Under the pieces are notes generated by a model, which saw only the letters and a program-made list of their open reading frames with translations, was not told where the DNA came from and did no database searches. From Sphingobium sp. BYY-5 (GTDB lineage: Bacteria; Pseudomonadota; Alphaproteobacteria; Sphingomonadales; Sphingomonadaceae), in NCBI RefSeq assembly GCF_022758885.1, contig NZ_JALEBH010000001.1, positions 806,001 through 870,000 of the forward strand: a DNA stretch of 64,000 nucleotides, read 5' to 3'. The position numbers and the translations under genes are program-made. Each line of letters begins with the position of its first letter. The stretch's first letter is position 1. Of this stretch, positions 9,024-18,139 are shown piece after piece.

Positions 9024-10295
9024 TTAGCGGAAATCCCAGCCCTGTTGACCATGCTGCGCGGCGTCGAGTCCCTCTGCCTCCGTTTGTGCATCAACTCGCA
9101 TCGGGATGATGATGGACACGGTCAGCGCGGCGATGGCGCTGCCGACCATCGCCCAGAGCGCAACAATGACGAGACCGATGGCCTGACTCGTCAGCGCCCC
9201 CGACAGGCTGATATTCGCGTCGAAACCGACGCCGCCGAGTAGGGGCAGGGCGAAGAGCGGGAGCAGCAACACACCCGTCGCGCCACCCAGCCCATGGATG
9301 ATGAAGATGCTCGCGTTATCGTCGACTCGCCGGTTTATGATGCTCGCGCCCAGGCGGCAGACGAGCGCCGCGATTGCGCCGATCATCATGGCGCCACCGG
9401 TTCCGACCAGCGCGGCCGAAGCGGAGATGGCGGCAATGCCCGCCAGAGCGCCTGACGGCACGCCGGTCGCGCTGCTCCGCGCGCCTAGCAGACGATCGAG
9501 CAAGGCCCAGACCAGCGCGGCGGCGCAGGCGGCGAAATGATAGTTCAGCAGAGCCGTCGCGGCGGCGTCGGTCGCCCCCAGCGCCCATCCGCCAACCAGG
9601 CCCGACAGGCCGATCCAGACCAGCGCACTCCCCGTGATGCTCAGCACGGCGCTATGGCCGGCATTGGACCGTTCGCGCCGTGCGCCGGCGATCAAGGTGA
9701 GGGCAAGGGCGGAAAAGCCTGCGACCATGTGGACGACCAGGCCTCCGGCGAAGTCCATGACGCCCAGATTGGCCAGCCAGCCTCCGGCCCATATGGCGTG
9801 GGCGACAGGCACATAGACCAGCAGCAGCCAAAGAAAAGCGAAGGGGAGAAGCCAGCCGATCCGTATTCGTTCCGCCACCGCGCCGACTAGCAGACTGACG
9901 GCGATCAGTGCTGGACCCATCTGAAACAGAACAAAGGCCGATTCCGGTACGGTTAGGCCATCGCGCAACTGCCCCAGATTGGCGAGGAGGATATTGGCAC
10001 CACCGCCCAGCAAATCGCTGCCCGGCGCATAGACGAGGCTATATCCGACGATTGCCCAGCCTAGCGACACCACTGCCATCACGCCTGTGCCCTGCGTCAT
10101 GACCGACAGGGCGTTGCGGACATTGGTTTGACCCGCATGACGCAACATCAGGCCCGGCAAAGCCGCGACCAGCATCAGCAGCGCGCATAGTATCATCCAT
10201 CCCGTATCGCCGCTGTCAGCCACGGCGACCTGCGCAAAGGCGGCCTGTGGTGCTGCCAGCATGACCAGGAAGGAAAGAATCGAAGGAAGGCGCAT
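9024..10295 (-). CDS. amt: Amt/MEP-family ammonium transporter
   Basis: 423 residues with a cleavable signal sequence ending AAFAQ and about eleven membrane helices. Both pore histidines are in place: DFAGGLVVHMVAG for the first and DDNASIFIIHGLGG for the second. The AERIRI and WAGGWLA segments match the Phe-gate and pore region. The C-terminus is short and ends in WDFR. No glnK/PII gene lies next to it, which is unusual for bacterial amt, so it may be constitutive or serve another amine. The sequence diverges from AmtB in the first helices. Confidence 0.88.
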   Translation of the reverse strand: MRLPSILSFLVMLAAPQAAFAQVAVADSGDTGWMILCALLMLVAALPGLMLRHAGQTNVRNALSVMTQGTGVMAVVSLGWAIVGYSLVYAPGSDLLGGGANILLANLGQLRDGLTVPESAFVLFQMGPALIAVSLLVGAVAERIRIGWLLPFAFLWLLLVYVPVAHAIWAGGWLANLGVMDFAGGLVVHMVAGFSALALTLIAGARRERSNAGHSAVLSITGSALVWIGLSGLVGGWALGATDAAATALLNYHFAACAAALVWALLDRLLGARSSATGVPSGALAGIAAISASAALVGTGGAMMIGAIAALVCRLGASIINRRVDDNASIFIIHGLGGATGVLLLPLFALPLLGGVGFDANISLSGALTSQAIGLVIVALWAMVGSAIAALTVSIIIPMRVDAQTEAEGLDAAQHGQQGWDFR

Positions 10296-10603
10296 CGTTG
10301 GGTCCGGAAAATCGACGATGGGTTCTCCTAGCCATTCGGGGTGAAGAATTTGATAAGGTGCCGCCGCATCAATGCCGTAGATGCCCGATGACCGGTGTTA
10401 GGGCACTCCGCATGATTTTCCCCAATGTGGAGCAATCTATATGGGGTGCATCGACCATAGAGGCGACGGCTGGCAAAGAAATCCCCGGCGGCGCTATCGC
10501 TTGAAGCGATTTTCGGGGGGCACTCCGCCGGGGATGGCTCCGCAGGTCGGGGGGTGCGGAACCTAAGCGAGGATCGCGGTAAATGTCCCGCGATCGATCA
10601 TGT
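10296..10603. other. Intergenic region with hairpins between the large glycosyltransferase and amt
   Basis: 308 bases without a credible gene. An inverted repeat pairs 10481-10491 (ATCCCCGGCGG) with 10525-10535, enclosing a 15-base palindrome at 10496-10510. A second hairpin, GATCGCGG/CCGCGATC, spans 10572-10595 just downstream of the glycosyltransferase stop. These are plausible transcript ends for the large gene; no clear T-run follows. The rest must contain the amt promoter. Confidence 0.5.
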
Positions 10604-13600
10604 TCAGGAAGACCACAGCAGTATATCGTCGCGATGGCAGGCGATCAGGTCCGGTGCATAGATGCAGGAGACGTCAGTCAGCGCGAAGGAGTCGAAATAG
10701 CGATCCATCATGTCGTCGATATCCCGCGTAAGCCCCGCCGAGATACGCATCCGTTCAACATTGTCAGCGGGAATGAAGAGATATTCGCGCGGAATGACCC
10801 GGCTCTTCTGCCCTGCAAGCGATGGGCTGATTGCCCAATCCTGGATATGGCTCTTGATCTTTTCCGGCATCAGATCGTGGTAGACGCTGCCGAAACGTGA
10901 ATGGGTCGATCGTTGGTACAGCCTGCCGGTGGCGGCCGAAATGCTCTGGAGTGACGGCAGCCGGTCGAACAGCCTGGCCCAATCGCCGCGAATGGCATGG
11001 TCGCTCCTGGCAATGAGCAGGGGGCGGATCACGTCGGAAGCGCTAATGCGCTCAAAGGCGCCGGTGATCGTAGCCAACTTCTCGACGTCCCAGGCCAAGT
11101 CGGTCTCATTCTTGCTCTGCTGGGCGTCAAAGGTGCAACTGCGAACGCCCGATTCATCGTTCCAGACGCCGACGACGGTGCCGACCGTCGAGTCGAGCAG
11201 GTTGCGATTGGCTTGAGTCCAGATACGCAGATCCTGTTCCGACGAGCAAAGCACGACGATATCCAGGCCACGGGCTGCGTGTGCAGTGGTCTGGATCGAC
11301 ATTGCCGGCGTAGCGATCCGCAAGCGGGCACGATTTCTGTTGAAATCTTCCGTCTCTGTGATCTGATTATGTGCCTTCCCGGCATGATAGCTCCCCAGCA
11401 ACGCCGGGACCATCAATGGGGGCCAGTCCTTTGTGTAGCGTAGGATCAGTTCCCAATCGACGAGCCGGCGAAGCTGATCGTCGAACCCGCCGTGAAGGCC
11501 ATGCAGCTTCCGACGATGCACGAAGATGTTCAGGTCGATGAAGTTGCGCTCTTCAAGCCTGCTGCGATTGAAGGGGCAAAGCCGGATCGATTTCTGTTCG
11601 ATCTTGCTACCGTGCCCGCCGTTTGTGGGCACGGTCTGGTAGACGATCTGTCCGGCATAGGCGGATTGATAGCCGGGACGATCCGTCAGGCAGGCCGTCA
11701 TGATGGCGAGATAATCCGCATCCCATTGATTGTCGGAATCAAGATAGGCGATGATTTCGCCCTTGGCCTCATGCAGGGCGTGGTTGCGCGCCGCGGAAAC
11801 GCCTTGATTGCTGGGCAAGCAAAGGAGGGTGATGCGGGGATCATCGAAGCTTGCAACGACCGCAGCGGTGTCATCCGTGCTGCCATCATCGACGATAATC
11901 AGCTCAAAATGTCTATAACTCTGCTCCAGCACGGACTGGATCGCGGCACTGATGATGTCCGCACGGTTGAAAGCGGGCATGATGACCGACACAAGGTCGG
12001 TTATATTCAGTTGATCCGCCCGCTGTTTGAGCAGGCGCTTTTCCATTTCAAACTGCCGCAGCAGACTGGTCGCCAGTTCCGATCGGCCAGCGCCCATCCT
12101 ATCCTCGCAATAGGCCCATTGCAGGAAGTCGCGCATCGAGAAATAGGGCGAAAAACCGCGATTGTCGTTCTGTACGGCGATGGTCGTTTTGGTGAGGCAC
12201 GCATCATTTCCGGTCAAACGCAATTCGACGTGCAGATTTTCCTGCAACAAATGCCTGTTTTGCAGCCGCAGTGCGAAGCCGTGGCGCCCATCACCGATGC
12301 GCGCCCGTTTGAGATCTTCCCGGTAAATATCGGCGCATAGATTTTCAGCAATCGCCTCATGCTCGATGCGAATGTCGAGGCCTATTTTGACATCGGGATG
12401 AGCGAGATCGGCAACCCATCCCTGAAGCAGTCCATCGGCGACACTGTCGATATGGGCCCTGATATACGGTTCTTGGGGCTGACCGAAAATATGGCTTGAA
12501 CTCCAGACATCCCCGTTGATCGTGTCGGAGACGGGCAAGCGACGCCCGTCCGCAAGAGTACGGATCTCGTAGGCATGTCGGTCCTCTCCTAAACGACGCG
12601 GAAAGGGCAGGGTGAAACCGGTTCCTTCGCAATAGCCGGCGTCCGCGACATCGGTGCGGGCGAGCGATGGCAAGATGGGGGCATGGGGTTTGCCGTCCCG
12701 AAACAACCAGGCCGAACCCGGTCGCCATTCGCCCGCCTGGGATGAATCCCGTTCAGCGATCCAGCCGCACAACTGGGCCTTGTCCTTGCGGTCGATGCGT
12801 CCGACGTTCTCGCATTCATCCGGCCGTTGAATTATATCGATCCGTTGACTGACGTCGATCATGCCCTTGGCATCCGCCTTGGCATCCTCCACCCCGGCTT
12901 CCACGCAACGTTCGAACAGCGGCAGAAACTCAGAGGCCGCTTTGGCGATCGCCTTGCGCAATGGCGCGATATAATGGCACTCTAGCCGGTCGAGGATAAT
13001 GTCGGGGGCGACTTGCTGATTTTTTCGCGCCCATTTGCGAGCAAGCTGAAATCGGCCCCGGATCTCATTATAAATGACGTCGATGCCTGGGAAGGGATTC
13101 GGCGAGGCCGGTTGCAGGTTGCGCGCGGCGATGCTTGGCTCGACAACCAGCGCCATCCCTTTTCGCTTGGCCGCCATGCTCCAGTCCAGCACCGCATGGG
13201 AAGCGGACAGCTCTTCGGAAAGTAAGCCGATCTGATCGATTGCGGCTATTGGAAAGAACAGAACGCGATGATCCAGCGCGTGAGCGGTGTAGGCATCGCG
13301 TTCCACCAGAGGATCGTCCCCCGCCAATAGAGGCTCTGTCTCCAGACAGCCGGAGTGATCGTGGAAACTACGATAGCCACCATGAGCGATCCGCCCATTG
13401 TCACCGACGATGACAGCGGAGACGATCGCATTGTCGCGGCGAACGGACAGCAGGGTGGACAGGGCATCTGCGTCAAGGTGCACGTTGGGATCCAGGAGCA
13501 GCACATGCTCGCATCCATCGTCGCGCATGATGGACAGCAATATATTGGTCGCTGCGGCTGTTCCCTTTCGGGCATCGGCATAGACCAGAACGTCAGCCAT

Positions 13601-15040
13601 CGTTTGCAAGCCGTAATGCGGAACGCCACCGGAGCAATCGTCGAATATATAAACATTGACGCTTGCGTCAGTCAGCTTGTGCAGCTCGGATAATTGCTCG
13701 CCGATCTGATCGACATTGCCGCTACCGATGATGCCAAGACCGATCTGTGCCGGGCCACCCGACTTGCGTATGGTCTCCACGGTTCGAGTCTTGCGGCCCA
13801 CGCGGATCGTTTCCGTCTGTGGGGCGATCGATTGGATCAAGGTGTCGCGGAGAATGTCGCTGATCTTGCTCCAGGCCCGACCGGAGGATAATTTTCGTCC
13901 GGCAATCGATATCGCGGCGCGTTTCTCGTGATCGAGATCAAGAGCTTGCTCCAGTGCATCGGTCAGGGCACCGGGCACGTCCGGTTCATAGAGAATGCCA
14001 AGATCCGCTTCATCCACCAGCGACAGGGCGGGCAGACGGGGCGCGACGACGGGCTTGCCGTAATTGGCGGCAAGCATGAGATTGCCGGATGTCAGAACAT
14101 CCCGATAAGGTAAGGCGATGATATCGGCCGCGCCAAAGAGCAGCGGCACTTTTGAATCCGGAACGAAGCCGTCCAGAATATGGATGCGGGGATTATTCTC
14201 TTCCATCAGCCGGGCATGTCCGGCGGTAAAACCGCCCATCGGCTTTCCGGCGATGAGCAAATGAACCTGATCCCGATCGGCACGGCTGGTGATGGCATGG
14301 AAGGCGCGGATCAGTTCATCCAGCCCCTTATATGGTCGGATCTGACCGAAGAAGAGGACCAGCGAGTCGACATCCTTGAGGCCGAGCAATTGCCGGCTCT
14401 GATATTTGCTGACAGCCTGCCCGTAACATCCCTCATAGCTGCCATGCGGTATGATGACGCATTTGCGTTCATCAAGTGCATAAAGTTCACGCACCTCTGC
14501 CAGGGCGGATTCGCTATGGAGATGGATGAGGTTGGCCGTTTCCGCCAGATGGCGATGAAATTCTGTGACCAATGTCCCGAACTGCGTATCGTGCGGCAGT
14601 CGGTTGTGAACCGTCCACAGGAAGATGCCGCCCGCCGCCTTGAAGGCTTTCACCGCTTGGAGGAAATTGCTGGCGCGAACCTGATAGTCGAAACCATCGA
14701 CAACGTCGGAGAAGAGCGGATCGGGCCAATGGAGGTGGAAGATGGTCCGCTGATTATGCTCCGCTGCGAAGACGAGTTCCAGCGCGCGTTGGATGGTCCC
14801 GAATTCGACGCTGCCCTTCGATCGGAAAGCGCCGTACAGGCCATTCTGATAGGGATTGGTTGCCGTATAGTCCGGATAGGCGACAATGGTCGCTCCCTTG
14901 AGCGGGTCCGGGTTGGTTATGACGGCTGGTAGCTGGGAAGCGCTGGCAATGGGCGCATGGTCTTCAACACAGGAAGGCGCTGATTCCATATTCTCTTCGA
15001 TCGACGGGACGTTGGGGAAAGATGCGACGTGCTGATCCAT
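10604..15040 (-). CDS. Giant multidomain glycosyltransferase (GT-B plus two GT2-like modules)
   Basis: 1478 residues. Roughly 45-410 form a GT1/GT4-like GT-B domain (LFFGQIRPYKGLDEL, LLIAGKP, and GNLMLAANYGKPVVAP near 320). Roughly 430-700 form a GT2-like domain (LLLDPNVHLDADAL near 515, the usual DxD replaced by DPN). Roughly 780-1000 are not recognised. Roughly 1012-1240 form a clear second GT2 domain (VSVIMPAFNRAD, VDDGSTDDT, YLDSDNQWD). The last 250 residues are not recognised. No membrane segments were seen, so it is probably cytosolic and builds a surface or S-layer/glycoprotein glycan. It follows the Hint-protein gene after 87 bases and a hairpin. Confidence 0.85.
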   Translation of the reverse strand: MDQHVASFPNVPSIEENMESAPSCVEDHAPIASASQLPAVITNPDPLKGATIVAYPDYTATNPYQNGLYGAFRSKGSVEFGTIQRALELVFAAEHNQRTIFHLHWPDPLFSDVVDGFDYQVRASNFLQAVKAFKAAGGIFLWTVHNRLPHDTQFGTLVTEFHRHLAETANLIHLHSESALAEVRELYALDERKCVIIPHGSYEGCYGQAVSKYQSRQLLGLKDVDSLVLFFGQIRPYKGLDELIRAFHAITSRADRDQVHLLIAGKPMGGFTAGHARLMEENNPRIHILDGFVPDSKVPLLFGAADIIALPYRDVLTSGNLMLAANYGKPVVAPRLPALSLVDEADLGILYEPDVPGALTDALEQALDLDHEKRAAISIAGRKLSSGRAWSKISDILRDTLIQSIAPQTETIRVGRKTRTVETIRKSGGPAQIGLGIIGSGNVDQIGEQLSELHKLTDASVNVYIFDDCSGGVPHYGLQTMADVLVYADARKGTAAATNILLSIMRDDGCEHVLLLDPNVHLDADALSTLLSVRRDNAIVSAVIVGDNGRIAHGGYRSFHDHSGCLETEPLLAGDDPLVERDAYTAHALDHRVLFFPIAAIDQIGLLSEELSASHAVLDWSMAAKRKGMALVVEPSIAARNLQPASPNPFPGIDVIYNEIRGRFQLARKWARKNQQVAPDIILDRLECHYIAPLRKAIAKAASEFLPLFERCVEAGVEDAKADAKGMIDVSQRIDIIQRPDECENVGRIDRKDKAQLCGWIAERDSSQAGEWRPGSAWLFRDGKPHAPILPSLARTDVADAGYCEGTGFTLPFPRRLGEDRHAYEIRTLADGRRLPVSDTINGDVWSSSHIFGQPQEPYIRAHIDSVADGLLQGWVADLAHPDVKIGLDIRIEHEAIAENLCADIYREDLKRARIGDGRHGFALRLQNRHLLQENLHVELRLTGNDACLTKTTIAVQNDNRGFSPYFSMRDFLQWAYCEDRMGAGRSELATSLLRQFEMEKRLLKQRADQLNITDLVSVIMPAFNRADIISAAIQSVLEQSYRHFELIIVDDGSTDDTAAVVASFDDPRITLLCLPSNQGVSAARNHALHEAKGEIIAYLDSDNQWDADYLAIMTACLTDRPGYQSAYAGQIVYQTVPTNGGHGSKIEQKSIRLCPFNRSRLEERNFIDLNIFVHRRKLHGLHGGFDDQLRRLVDWELILRYTKDWPPLMVPALLGSYHAGKAHNQITETEDFNRNRARLRIATPAMSIQTTAHAARGLDIVVLCSSEQDLRIWTQANRNLLDSTVGTVVGVWNDESGVRSCTFDAQQSKNETDLAWDVEKLATITGAFERISASDVIRPLLIARSDHAIRGDWARLFDRLPSLQSISAATGRLYQRSTHSRFGSVYHDLMPEKIKSHIQDWAISPSLAGQKSRVIPREYLFIPADNVERMRISAGLTRDIDDMMDRYFDSFALTDVSCIYAPDLIACHRDDILLWSS

Positions 15041-15089
15041 TTCATCCTCATCCCGGCCGGTCGCCAGAGCTGTGCATTGTCGGAAATAT

Positions 15090-15118
15090 CCGCGCCGGTC
15101 GTTGGAAGACCGGCGCGG
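15090..15118 (-). terminator. Strong hairpin between the Hint gene and the large glycosyltransferase
   Basis: A perfect 11-base stem (CCGCGCCGGTC / GACCGGCGCGG) with a 7-base loop lies ten bases beyond the Hint stop codon and 50 bases before the glycosyltransferase start. On the minus strand only a weak T-rich tail (ATATTT) follows, so it may be a partial terminator or attenuator setting the ratio of the two products. Confidence 0.6.
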
Positions 15119-15127
15119 AAGTATGCG

Positions 15128-16354
15128 TCAGGCGGAGCGCTTGAGCGGAAGCGCTTCATCGAGCTGGATCGCCCGATCAGCCAAACGCTTGTGGATGGCA
15201 TCGATCGTCTGCTGATCGCGTACAGCGTGGAAGCCGGGACGGCTGCCTTCGCGGCGGGTCCGGTCTTCTGGCTTCAGGCTGGTGACGTCGGCATTGTGGA
15301 AGAAGTCACGATTGCCGCCATCGGTGTAGGATTCCGAATAGATGCCATGAGCGTGGATCACGTCGAACTGATCGAGTTCGATATGATAATAGGAGAGCCG
15401 CTTCATGCCCTTGTCAGCGACGATGGTGGAACCGTTCACTAGATCCTTGGCGCGGATAAGCACGCCGTCGACATAGAGATGATGCCAGGGCGACACGCGA
15501 ATGTCCTTGCTCGGCACATTTTCGCTTACCGCATCTCTCTTGACAAGAATGGGCCAGAAATCGTCCAGTTTGTCCGAGGGGATGTTTTCCACCCAGTCAT
15601 GACGATAGCCGACCCAGCGAACTTCGCGCATACCGCTGCGTCCGCGTACCTTGTCGCCAGCCTGGATATCTTCCACGGCAATTTCGCCATTGTCCGTTTC
15701 GATCAACGTGCCGCGCAGGAAGCAGACCGGTGCGGTGAATACATCTGTGCTGCTGTTGAAGAAACTCGACGGATTGGCCTGGATCGCCGCCGCCAGTGAT
15801 GCGTTGATGCCGTTGATATTGTAGGTGAACTTGTCGGCACCGAACAGGCCACGCTCCAAAACCAGTGTGGCGTTGCCCGACACTGAATCATAGGTGAAGT
15901 TATCGAAGTCGTAGCCGCTGGCTCCCAGGCTATCGCCCCAACTGAAACCATTCACGTTGAACGAACTGACGGTGTCGATCAGCCCCTTGGTATAGGCGAA
16001 GGAACCGGAGCCGTTGCCAGAGAAATTGACCGTCTGGGTTCCGAGAGTAACCCCCAGCAGAGCGGGGCCGGTTACCGAAATGCTCGACGAGTCACCGACA
16101 TTATAGGATACTGCGGTGAGTGCGGATACGCCCGCAACACCATAATCGACTGTGAGACTACCGCCGTTGATTGCCGCGAAAGAAGGGGCTGCAGCGGCGC
16201 TGACATTCGCAAATGAACCGACTGTTGCGCTGACACCATCCACGGTCAGCGTATGCGACCCAACGGCAGTAAGATTGATGGTGTTAGTCGCATCAGCATT
16301 GCTGCTGTTGATCGTCTGATCGCTGCTACCAAGGTCTATACCTAGAATCGCCAT
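15128..16354 (-). CDS. Hint (hedgehog/intein) domain protein
   Basis: 408 residues. Residues 1-210 are rich in Ser, Thr, Gly, Ala and Asn, with beta-strand character like secreted adhesin repeats. From Cys211 a Hint domain begins (CFLRGTLIETDNG, VEDIQAGDKV) and continues through VSPWHHLYVDG, His291-His292, to HAHGIYSESY. Cys as first Hint residue is the nucleophile in self-processing members, so release of the N-terminal part is possible. No Sec signal is visible, and a type I or other leaderless route is inferred. AAGGGAG precedes the ATG. It shares a strand with the EAL gene and the large glycosyltransferase. Confidence 0.82.
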   Translation of the reverse strand: MAILGIDLGSSDQTINSSNADATNTINLTAVGSHTLTVDGVSATVGSFANVSAAAAPSFAAINGGSLTVDYGVAGVSALTAVSYNVGDSSSISVTGPALLGVTLGTQTVNFSGNGSGSFAYTKGLIDTVSSFNVNGFSWGDSLGASGYDFDNFTYDSVSGNATLVLERGLFGADKFTYNINGINASLAAAIQANPSSFFNSSTDVFTAPVCFLRGTLIETDNGEIAVEDIQAGDKVRGRSGMREVRWVGYRHDWVENIPSDKLDDFWPILVKRDAVSENVPSKDIRVSPWHHLYVDGVLIRAKDLVNGSTIVADKGMKRLSYYHIELDQFDVIHAHGIYSESYTDGGNRDFFHNADVTSLKPEDRTRREGSRPGFHAVRDQQTIDAIHKRLADRAIQLDEALPLKRSA

Positions 16355-16647
16355 TGTCTATCTCCCTTAAGTGGACATTCAATTTAACGTTCAATCAGCA
16401 TGCGGACCCATTTTATTGTTTGTTATGTAAGTAATGATATTGCTTGTTTGTCCAAAATGAACTTTTTTAGGCTCAAACTGGATTTATATGATTATTCCTT
16501 TTCCGGCAGACGGGTGATTGTTGACCAGGATTGGTTCGTCGCTTGATTCAGCGCGAAGCCTGCCAGGATATAGACAGGAACCGTCGAGGCGGTTTCCTGG
16601 GCAATTGCTTGGCCACTCCTGGATTGGGTAAAGAATGTACGCATCAT
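16355..16647. promoter_or_regulatory. AT-rich promoter region of the Hint gene
   Basis: About 290 bases between the EAL gene stop and the Hint start, clearly more AT-rich than its surroundings near 16380-16500. The Hint gene has a strong ribosome-binding site here, so it probably has its own promoter rather than relying on read-through. No defined operator was recognised. Confidence 0.4.
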
Positions 16648-17967
16648 TCAGGCGGCCCTCTGCGTGTCGCCATCGGGCGGCTGAAACAGGGACCGGAATT
16701 CCATCAATTTGCGCAGGCTGTCGCGATAATCCCAATCGACCCAGACGCGCGTCAGGCTGGGACGGCCGAGGTGATATCCTTGCAGCCAGGTGACACCCAG
16801 AGCGCAGGCGGCATCCCGCTGCTGAATGGTTTCCACACCTTCGACGACGACCGTATCGACCAGCGATTGCGCCAGTCCGACCAGATGCTCGAAAGTCGCA
16901 TAGGGGCGTGCAGAACGCGACGCTGCGCGCAGGAAAAAGGCGTCGATCTTCACAATGTCGGGATTGAGCGCGAGAATCTGACGTGTGGAGGTATGGCCCG
17001 CGCCAAAGTCATCGATCGCCACCCTGCATCCCAGAGCGCGCAGCTCGCTGACGAACTCAACCGCCTCCAGCAGTGAGGGTGGAGGTGCGGTTTCTGTAAT
17101 CTCGATCACCAATCGCCGCGCCAGACTGCGATCACGGGAAAGACGATCCCGCAGGTTCGACCAGCTACTATTATAGCCGTTGAGATGGAAAGAGGCGCTT
17201 TGCCCGGAAATGTTGAGGCCAAGACAGACGAGCGGATCAGCTTCCAGTTCATCGAGAATGATGGACATGGCGCGTTGGTCCAGCACGCGGGCCAGACCGA
17301 TCCGTTCCATCGCGCCAATAGAGGCGCCGCACGTCAGTTGCTGGCCGTCGGTCGACACCATCCGGAGCAGCGCTTCATAATAAAGGGCAGCTTCCTGTGC
17401 GATCGCGTTGCAAATGGGCTGCCATACGAAATGGGTTTCGCCGCGGTCGACACGATCAAGCAGAGCAACTGCCGCTTCCATGTCTGAGCGATATTGCTCG
17501 GTCCAATCCGCTTCTATCGTCACGGGATGTTCGGCGGGGCTCTTGGTGGCGCACAACATTACCTGTGCAGCCGAAAGAGCAGCGATGTCCCCCGCGCTGT
17601 CGGTATCGGAAACGAGATCATAGCCTATGGTCACTGACAACAAAAAGCGCTCGCCATCAAATTCGACCGGCCTCGCCATGACGAGTTGGCAGAATCCATC
17701 GATAACGGACGAGAGACTGGGTAGCTGCGCCCAGGAAGCCGCCGGGATCGACGCGGCGATCACGGCGCCGGATGACGGTTGAATCTGCGCACCCGGAAAA
17801 TGGCGGTCAAGGAGCGAGGCAACCGCATCGCGTGCAGCGAAAGCAGCGGCCTCGCCATAGGCCGAACGGATCAGATCGAGGTTGTCGATCCGTAAAGCGA
17901 GAACGAGACCGCCTGCGCAGAAGCAGTCGATCACATGTCCCGTGTCATCCGCCTCCGTGCTGGCCAT
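16648..17967 (-). CDS. EAL-domain cyclic-di-GMP phosphodiesterase with degenerate GGDEF-like N-terminus
   Basis: 439 residues. Residues 1-170 resemble a GGDEF fold but lack a GGDEF motif. The C-terminal EAL domain is catalytically complete: EALLR, Asn in GLNISG, EITET, IDDFGAG, Lys in VKID, VVEGVET and the closing QGYHLGRP. It should hydrolyse c-di-GMP. No membrane or sensor domain is apparent. It is followed by the Hint and glycosyltransferase genes on the same strand and lies close to a possible PilZ protein, so a role in surface or biofilm control is likely but inferred. Confidence 0.88.
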   Translation of the reverse strand: MASTEADDTGHVIDCFCAGGLVLALRIDNLDLIRSAYGEAAAFAARDAVASLLDRHFPGAQIQPSSGAVIAASIPAASWAQLPSLSSVIDGFCQLVMARPVEFDGERFLLSVTIGYDLVSDTDSAGDIAALSAAQVMLCATKSPAEHPVTIEADWTEQYRSDMEAAVALLDRVDRGETHFVWQPICNAIAQEAALYYEALLRMVSTDGQQLTCGASIGAMERIGLARVLDQRAMSIILDELEADPLVCLGLNISGQSASFHLNGYNSSWSNLRDRLSRDRSLARRLVIEITETAPPPSLLEAVEFVSELRALGCRVAIDDFGAGHTSTRQILALNPDIVKIDAFFLRAASRSARPYATFEHLVGLAQSLVDTVVVEGVETIQQRDAACALGVTWLQGYHLGRPSLTRVWVDWDYRDSLRKLMEFRSLFQPPDGDTQRAA

Positions 17968-18139
17968 GTCGCCTCCTGGATCAACTGGTCGAGTGACAGA
18001 ATAGTCAATTCTGTAACATCACGCAAGCGCAATGATTTTCAATGACAAAAATTATTCGCCGCGTCGATTACGTTAACCTTGAAAACTGGTCATATACGGC
18101 AAATTTTCCTATCCGGATGACCGATTCCATTTACCATCT

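Noticed and set aside
16484..16735. 83-residue minus-strand ORF overlapping the end of the EAL gene
   Set aside because: No ribosome-binding site, out of frame with the EAL gene and no family resemblance.
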